Shown here: positions 27,915-33,520 of the stretch, one piece after another
How the letters are laid out: every line of letters begins with the position of its first letter
How positions within the stretch are numbered: position 1 is the stretch's first letter
NCBI GenBank assembly: GCA_938008015.1
Contig: CALLMA010000099.1
Coordinates: 1 to 33,520 of the forward strand
DNA: 33,520 nucleotides
Direction of reading: 5' to 3'
Source: an uncultured Celeribacter sp.
GTDB taxonomy: Bacteria; Pseudomonadota; Alphaproteobacteria; Rhodobacterales; Rhodobacteraceae
The notes under the pieces: generated by a model
Told to the model about the DNA's origin: nothing
The model's database searches: none
The model's input: only the letters and a program-made list of their open reading frames with translations
Translations under genes and position numbers: made by a program

Positions 27915-28367
27915 ATGACTATAAATATACGTAATTTTGAACAAGGTGACTTTGAGGCCTGGGTGCAATTATGGATGAAATATCTGGATTTTTATGGTTC
28001 AGATTTCAACCCAGAGATTGCTCAAAAAAGCTTTGCAAAAATGTGTGATGAACACCATCTTTCCCGTCAGGGGCTGGTCGCCGAATGTGATGGCAAGGTC
28101 GTCGGATTTGCGCATGTTATTTTTCATGAACATAACTGGCGCCTTGAAGACGTCTGCTATTTGCAAGATCTCTTCGTTGAGCCTGCCGCCCGCTCCCTTG
28201 GATTGGGAGGGAAGCTCATTGAATACGCCCATGCGCAGGCTGTAGCTCAAGGGGCAAGCGATTTCTATTGGTTAACGCAAGATCACAACACAGGCGCAAG
28301 AAAACTTTATGATCAAATTGGCCAGCTGACATCGTTTATTAAATACGCAAAGCCAATTGTCTGCTAA
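27915..28367 (+). CDS. GNAT family N-acetyltransferase
   Basis: LQDLFVEPAARSLGLGGKLIEYAHAQA acetyl-CoA binding pattern. Confidence 0.85.
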   Translation: MTINIRNFEQGDFEAWVQLWMKYLDFYGSDFNPEIAQKSFAKMCDEHHLSRQGLVAECDGKVVGFAHVIFHEHNWRLEDVCYLQDLFVEPAARSLGLGGKLIEYAHAQAVAQGASDFYWLTQDHNTGARKLYDQIGQLTSFIKYAKPIVC

Positions 28368-28376
28368 GAAAATTGA

Positions 28377-29153
28377 TTATCGCCCTTCAAAATTTGGAGG
28401 GCGTTTTTCTAGAAATGCTATAACACCTTCTTGAAAATCGCGTGTCTTTCCGCAACTATTTTGAAGCTTGGCCTCTAATTTCAATTGCTGTTCGAATGAG
28501 TTGTCAAATGAGCTATTCATTGCGGTTTTTATGTGTTTGAACGCGCTCGTTGGACCTGATGCTAAGTATTGCGCACGATTTTTCCAATGATCTTCAAATA
28601 ACTCGTCGTCAATCGCTTCATAAATAAGACCTGATTGAGCGGCGGCATCGGCCGAAATTCTATCGCCAAATAACGACATGCCCATCGCTTGCGCATGGCC
28701 AACAAGGCGAGGAATTTTATATGTTGCCCCTGCATCTGGCATCAAACCAATTTTGCTAAATGCTAGGGTAAAAAAGGCAGATTTTGAGGCAATCACCACG
28801 TCAAATGCGAGAGCAAGGGAGACGCCCGCTCCTGCTGTCGCCCCATTGACAGCTGCAATCGTCGGAATTGGGCATTTATGGATGGCTTTAAGCATCGGAT
28901 CATATTCATCGCGCAAGACACGCTCTAAATCAGCCTTGCCAGCATGAACACCATCACCGAGATCTTGGCCCGAACAAAAAGCTTTCCCGCTCCCCGTAAT
29001 CACTAAAGCTCTCGCCGTTTGCCCAGCATGTTTAACGGCATGTGTGATTTCTGCGCGCATCTGTGTGTTGAGCGCGTTCATAACGGTTTCTCTCGAAAGT
29101 CGAATGATGGCTAGATTTGCGTCAAGGGAATATTCAAGCGTTTCGTAATTCAT
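28377..29153 (-). CDS. Enoyl-CoA hydratase/isomerase family protein
   Basis: GSGKAFCSGQDLGDG and AAVNGATAGAGVSLALAFDVVIAS crotonase motifs. Confidence 0.9.
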   Translation of the reverse strand: MNYETLEYSLDANLAIIRLSRETVMNALNTQMRAEITHAVKHAGQTARALVITGSGKAFCSGQDLGDGVHAGKADLERVLRDEYDPMLKAIHKCPIPTIAAVNGATAGAGVSLALAFDVVIASKSAFFTLAFSKIGLMPDAGATYKIPRLVGHAQAMGMSLFGDRISADAAAQSGLIYEAIDDELFEDHWKNRAQYLASGPTSAFKHIKTAMNSSFDNSFEQQLKLEAKLQNSCGKTRDFQEGVIAFLEKRPPNFEGR

Positions 29154-29228
29154 GTTTGATCTCTCAATATCAATATGGATACCATAAAGAGTAAAGTGAC
29201 AAATAATACCCTAGCAAGATGAATTAAG

Positions 29229-29690
29229 TTAATTTTTTGTGTCTTTATCAAGGATTTGATGTAATCGCTGCATGTCATCTTCTGATATTGGCTGGCTTTC
29301 ATGATTTTTTTGGCCTTTGATCGCGATAAAAACACAAAACAAAGTGGTTAAAAATACAAATGGCCCCGCGAGCCATAACAGCCAATTCGCCCCTTGAAGT
29401 GTTGGATTTAGCAAAACATATTCGCCATATCTCTCAACAATATAATCCACGACCGCTTGATCAGTATCGCCAACGAGTAAGCGCTCTCTGACTAATAATC
29501 GAAGATCGCCGGCGATTTGTGCATCGCTTTCATCAATGCTTTCATTTTGGCACACTAAACATCTCAAACCTTTAGATATTTCTCGAGCCCTTTCTTCTAA
29601 CTGCGGGTCTGCTAGAATTTCACCAGGTTCGATGGAAAAAACAGGAGATGCAAAAAGGGCAAGAAATATAAGTAGATATAGTCTTTTCAT
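29229..29690 (-). CDS. ccmH: Cytochrome c maturation protein CcmH (N-terminal/CcmL-type; start corrected from 29723)
   Basis: LRCLVCQNESIDESDAQIAGDLR and ERYGEYVLLNP. Confidence 0.93.
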   Translation of the reverse strand: MKRLYLLIFLALFASPVFSIEPGEILADPQLEERAREISKGLRCLVCQNESIDESDAQIAGDLRLLVRERLLVGDTDQAVVDYIVERYGEYVLLNPTLQGANWLLWLAGPFVFLTTLFCVFIAIKGQKNHESQPISEDDMQRLHQILDKDTKN

Positions 29691-29691
29691 T

Positions 29692-31638
29692 TTATGCCCC
29701 TTTCTTTTTTGAAGAGGCCCCAATCCGGTGTCTTCGATCGGTCAGTGAAACCACCCCCCCAAATGCCATTATGATCGTGCCACCCCATATCCAATTTGCC
29801 AATGGCTTGATATAGGTCCTGATCGCCCAAGAGCTTTCACTTTGTCGATCACCGAGCACAACATAAATATCTCGCCAAAATCCATTTGCAATTGCGGCTT
29901 CTGTGGTTGGCATTTGTGCAATCGTATAATTGCGACGCTCCGGCGATAATTCCGTAATGAAAGCGCCTGTTTTGCTCACTGTGATATTTGCCTGAATACT
30001 CAGGTAGTTTGGCCCGTTTTTAGGGCCAACATGATTTAATCGAATGTCATAATCTGCGACTTGGATTGTCTCTCCAGTTTTGACCACTCGAATATCTTCA
30101 ACTTCCCAAGCCATCAAACCAGCAATCCCAATGACGGCAATGCCAAGCCCACCATGCGACAAAGCACGGCCCCAATCTGCACGCGGCAAGCGCAATAACC
30201 GTGCAAAATCGCGGTTTTTACCAAGGCGAGAGTTTAGATCTGTGATTGAACTCAAGACGAGCCAAATACCAAGAGAGATTCCGATGGGCCCCAAAAGAGA
30301 TTTTTGTGATTGAAGGCTCCATAATAAACCTAATGAACACAGGCTAAGAATTAAGACTGGTATAAGTTTTTTGGCTATTTTGGTAAACTTCGCGCGTTTC
30401 CATGGCGCAAGTGTTCCAAATGGAAGGGCCATCATCAAGAGAACAAAAAATGGCGTGAAAGCCGCTTCAAAAAATGGAGGCCCAACGGATAATGTTCTGT
30501 CCCAGAGGCCTTCTGCAATTAAGGGCCAGATCGTGCCGATGAACACGACAAATCCAGCCACAGCCAAAAGGATATTATTTAACACTAAAAAGCTTTCTCT
30601 CGAAGAAATCGCAAAGATGCCTTTGGTTTGCATAATCCGCGCTCTGAGTGAGAATAGAAGCAGGCCGCCTCCCATGAAGAAGATGATTATAAGAAGGATA
30701 AAGAAGCCACGCTCTGGATCATTTGCGAAAGCATGGACGGATGTGATGACGCCAGAACGCACCAAAAATGTGCCAATAAGCGAAAATCCAAATGCAAAAA
30801 TCGCCAATAAGATGGTCCAGCTTTTGAGCATTTCACGCTTTTCAACGACAATGGCAGAATGAAGCAGCGCCGTTGCAAAGAGCCAAGGCATGAAAGATGC
30901 ATTTTCTACAGGATCCCAGAACCAAAAGCCCCCCCAACCGAGCTCATAATAGGCCCACCATGACCCAAGGCCGATGCCAATCGTTAGGAAGACCCAAGCG
31001 GCTAATGTCCAAGGGCGTACCCACCTGCCCCATGCAGCATCTACTCGGCCTTCAAGCAAGGCTGCGATTGCAAATGAAAAGGTCATCGAAAGCCCGACAT
31101 ACCCTAAGTATAAGAAAGGAGGATGAAGTGCGAGGCCTGGATCTTGGAGGAGTGGATTGAGATCTTGCCCATTCATGGGGGCGAGAAGTAAACGCTCAAA
31201 CGGGTTGGAGGTAAATATGATAAATGCAAGGAAGGCGACAGAAATTGATCCTTGAACGCCGATAACTCTGGCCTTTAAACTTGCCGGTAAATTGCCCCCA
31301 AATAAAGCGCAAGCAGCGCCAAAAAGCGCTAAAATCAGAGCCCAAAGCAATAAAGAGCCTTCATGATTGCCCCAAACGCCAGAAATTTTATACAGCAGAG
31401 GCTTTAAGGTATGCGAATTGCTTGTGACAATTTTTAGAGAGAAATCAGAGGCGATAAATCCATAGCTCAGCGCCGCAAATGAGCATATGAGCAAGAACAG
31501 ATGTACAAGCGATAAAGGTTCGCCTACCTTCATAAGCCCATAATGCAACCTTTGTGCGCCAATAAGGGGCAAGAATGTTTGTACGATGGAGATTACAAAA
31601 GCAAGTATTAGGGTAAAATGCCCCAATTCGATCAGCAT
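29692..31638 (-). CDS. ccmF: Heme lyase CcmF/NrfE family
   Basis: GVWGNHEGSLLLWALIL, WAYYELGWGGFWFWDPVENASFMPWL and FLVRSGVITSVHAFA. Confidence 0.96.
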   Translation of the reverse strand: MLIELGHFTLILAFVISIVQTFLPLIGAQRLHYGLMKVGEPLSLVHLFLLICSFAALSYGFIASDFSLKIVTSNSHTLKPLLYKISGVWGNHEGSLLLWALILALFGAACALFGGNLPASLKARVIGVQGSISVAFLAFIIFTSNPFERLLLAPMNGQDLNPLLQDPGLALHPPFLYLGYVGLSMTFSFAIAALLEGRVDAAWGRWVRPWTLAAWVFLTIGIGLGSWWAYYELGWGGFWFWDPVENASFMPWLFATALLHSAIVVEKREMLKSWTILLAIFAFGFSLIGTFLVRSGVITSVHAFANDPERGFFILLIIIFFMGGGLLLFSLRARIMQTKGIFAISSRESFLVLNNILLAVAGFVVFIGTIWPLIAEGLWDRTLSVGPPFFEAAFTPFFVLLMMALPFGTLAPWKRAKFTKIAKKLIPVLILSLCSLGLLWSLQSQKSLLGPIGISLGIWLVLSSITDLNSRLGKNRDFARLLRLPRADWGRALSHGGLGIAVIGIAGLMAWEVEDIRVVKTGETIQVADYDIRLNHVGPKNGPNYLSIQANITVSKTGAFITELSPERRNYTIAQMPTTEAAIANGFWRDIYVVLGDRQSESSWAIRTYIKPLANWIWGGTIIMAFGGVVSLTDRRHRIGASSKKKGA

Positions 31639-31688
31639 TTCATCTATCCTTTATTATGAACCGCTCTTAAGAAAAGGTTGTCCTTTTA

Positions 31689-32123
31689 TTAAAGAGCTAT
31701 AGCCTTTTGCGCTAAATTTGCAACACCTTCTGAGCAAGGCAGCGCCAAGACCTCTTCCAAGGTAAACCAGCGCGCATCATCGGCATCGCTTTTTGCGACA
31801 ATTTTTCCGCCTACATACTTGCATAACACAGCGCCGAGCAAGAAGTGATGCGCTGGGGTGTCATCAAGATTATGTGAAATGAATTCAATATAATCTAAAT
31901 GCTTTGACGCATGCACATTGAGATTGGTTTCTTCGTGCATTTCTCTCTCGGCTGCGTTTAAGAGAGTTTCACCAAAGAGAACATGACCTCCCGGAAACCC
32001 CCATAAACCTTGATCTGGGGCATTCTTGCGTATCACAAGCACAAATTTCTTATCACATACGCAGACAGATAAGACGCCGAGCTTGGGGTGTTGCGCGATG
32101 TTATGTGGCACTTTGGCGCTCAA
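31689..32123 (-). CDS. NUDIX hydrolase
   Basis: [29 protein letters not shown] box. Confidence 0.92.
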   Translation of the reverse strand: MSAKVPHNIAQHPKLGVLSVCVCDKKFVLVIRKNAPDQGLWGFPGGHVLFGETLLNAAEREMHEETNLNVHASKHLDYIEFISHNLDDTPAHHFLLGAVLCKYVGGKIVAKSDADDARWFTLEEVLALPCSEGVANLAQKAIAL

Positions 32124-33520
32124 TCATTGGCTTGAGGTAGCGCCCCGTATGGCTCGCACTTACTTGGGCGACTTCTTTCGGCGTCCCTTGTGCGACGATT
32201 TGACCACCCCCATCGCCTCCTTCCGGACCAATGTCGATAATATGATCTGCTGTTTTGATAACATCAAGATTATGCTCAATCACAATCATCGAATTTCCCT
32301 GATCAACCAGCTCATGAAGAACTTCTAAGAGCTTCTTTACATCTTCGAAATGAAGGCCTGTTGTTGGTTCATCGAGAATATAAAGGGTGCGCCCAGTTGA
32401 GCGTTTTGCAAGCTCTTTCGAGAGTTTAACACGCTGCGCTTCACCGCCTGAAAGAGTTGTCGCTTGTTGTCCAACCTTAATATAGCCGAGGCCTACGCGC
32501 ATGAGCGCATCCATTTTTTCGCGAATTGGCGGAACGGCTTTAAAGAAATCTTGAGCATCTTCTACCGTCATATCTAAGACGTCTGCAATGCTTTTTCCTT
32601 TAAATTCAATTTCTAATGTCTCACGGTTATAGCGCTTTCCTTTGCAGGTCTCACATTCAACATAAACATCAGGCAAGAAATGCATTTCAATTTTGATAAC
32701 ACCATCACCTTGGCAAGCTTCGCATCGCCCCCCTTTAACATTGAAAGAAAAGCGACCCGGCTTATAACCTCTGGTTTTCGATTCAGGAAGGCTTGCGAAC
32801 CATTCGCGAATGGGCGTGAAGGCGCCTGTGTATGTCGCAGGATTGGAGCGTGGTGTGCGCCCAATCGGACGTTGATCAATATCGATGACTTTATCGAGGT
32901 GTTCAATGCCATGAATGGTTTCACAGGGGGATGGTGTTTCTTTCGCGCCATTCAACCGCAATGCAGCGTTCTTATAGAGGGTTTCAATGATAAGAGTTGA
33001 CTTGCCCCCGCCCGAGACGCCCGAGACGACGATGAATTTTCCCAGTGGAAGATCGGCGTTGACATTTTTTAAATTATTGCCTGTAGCGCCTTGAATTCTA
33101 AGTGTTTTGCCGTTTCCTTCACGGCATTCTTTTGGTATTGGAATTTCTCTTGTGCCCGATAAATATTGGCCTGTGAGCGATTTTTTATCTTTTTCGACCT
33201 TTTTAGGCGTCCCTTTTGAAACGACTGTCCCGCCATGCACGCCAGCCCCAGGTCCCATATCGAAAACGTAATCCGCCTCACGGATCATATCTTCATCATG
33301 CTCAACAACAATGACCGTATTGCCCAAATCACGCAGGTTTTGCAGGGTTTCCAGCAGGCGGGCATTATCGCGCTGATGAAGGCCGATGCTGGGTTCATCC
33401 AGAACGTATAAAACGCCGGTCAAGCCGGACCCGATTTGGCTGGCGAGACGGATGCGTTGTGATTCCCCGCCGGAGAGTGATCCGGACCCGCGTCCCAGCG
33501 TCAGGTAATCAAGCCCGACA
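32101..33520 (-). CDS. uvrA: Excinuclease ABC subunit A, C-terminal part (truncated by window end)
   Basis: [36 protein letters not shown] zinc finger, [17 protein letters not shown]; frame is open to the window end. Confidence 0.96.
   Translation of the reverse strand, partial: VGLDYLTLGRGSGSLSGGESQRIRLASQIGSGLTGVLYVLDEPSIGLHQRDNARLLETLQNLRDLGNTVIVVEHDEDMIREADYVFDMGPGAGVHGGTVVSKGTPKKVEKDKKSLTGQYLSGTREIPIPKECREGNGKTLRIQGATGNNLKNVNADLPLGKFIVVSGVSGGGKSTLIIETLYKNAALRLNGAKETPSPCETIHGIEHLDKVIDIDQRPIGRTPRSNPATYTGAFTPIREWFASLPESKTRGYKPGRFSFNVKGGRCEACQGDGVIKIEMHFLPDVYVECETCKGKRYNRETLEIEFKGKSIADVLDMTVEDAQDFFKAVPPIREKMDALMRVGLGYIKVGQQATTLSGGEAQRVKLSKELAKRSTGRTLYILDEPTTGLHFEDVKKLLEVLHELVDQGNSMIVIEHNLDVIKTADHIIDIGPEGGDGGGQIVAQGTPKEVAQVSASHTGRYLKPMIERQSAT

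Noticed and set aside
29150-29335. 61-aa minus-strand ORF overlapping ccmH
   Set aside because: Out of frame within ccmH and overlapping the start of the downstream gene; no recognisable RBS or family
30371-30862. 163-aa plus-strand ORF
   Set aside because: Antisense shadow ORF within ccmF, basic composition typical of reverse-frame translation
1-33520. CRISPR array, tRNA, rRNA, insertion sequence or integrase
   Set aside because: No regularly spaced direct repeats, no recognisable tRNA/rRNA, and no transposase/integrase-like ORF were seen

Overview
Chromosomal window from an alphaproteobacterium. Gene content and order look Rhodobacterales- or Hyphomonadaceae-like, but this placement is inference. 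Most of the window is core genes: fumC (3' part), acyltransferase, murI, argC, ccmE, rluE-type pseudouridine synthase, ppx/gppA, a DUF853/HerA-like ATPase, hfq-hflX, trkH-trkA, ntrB-ntrC-ntrY-ntrX, dusB, pgpA, cinA-type, coq10/ratA-type, hpt, GNAT, enoyl-CoA hydratase, ccmF-ccmH, NUDIX and uvrA (3' part). Less ordinary items: (1) a phage/GTA-like lysis operon after ccmE (GH108 endolysin, 3TM holin, a small BhlA/UviB-like protein, a 44-aa cationic peptide and a multi-TM protein), preceded by nested dyads up to the endolysin AUG; (2) a strong candidate for an unannotated minus-strand sRNA (about 11588-11678) with a U7 terminator hairpin and two UCCUCCC anti-Shine-Dalgarno heptamers, one in a hairpin loop; (3) a RamA-like corrinoid reactivator, a stand-alone methyltetrahydrofolate methyltransferase and a 'virulence factor' protein, probably part of a split B12 methionine synthase; both large proteins end in Arg-rich tails; (4) NtrC and NtrX both lacking the sigma54-contacting GAFTGA motif; (5) interleaved inverted repeats in the ntrC-ntrY gap. 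No CRISPR, rRNA, tRNA, transposase or integrase was recognised. All calls are by eye from the sequence, without database searches.
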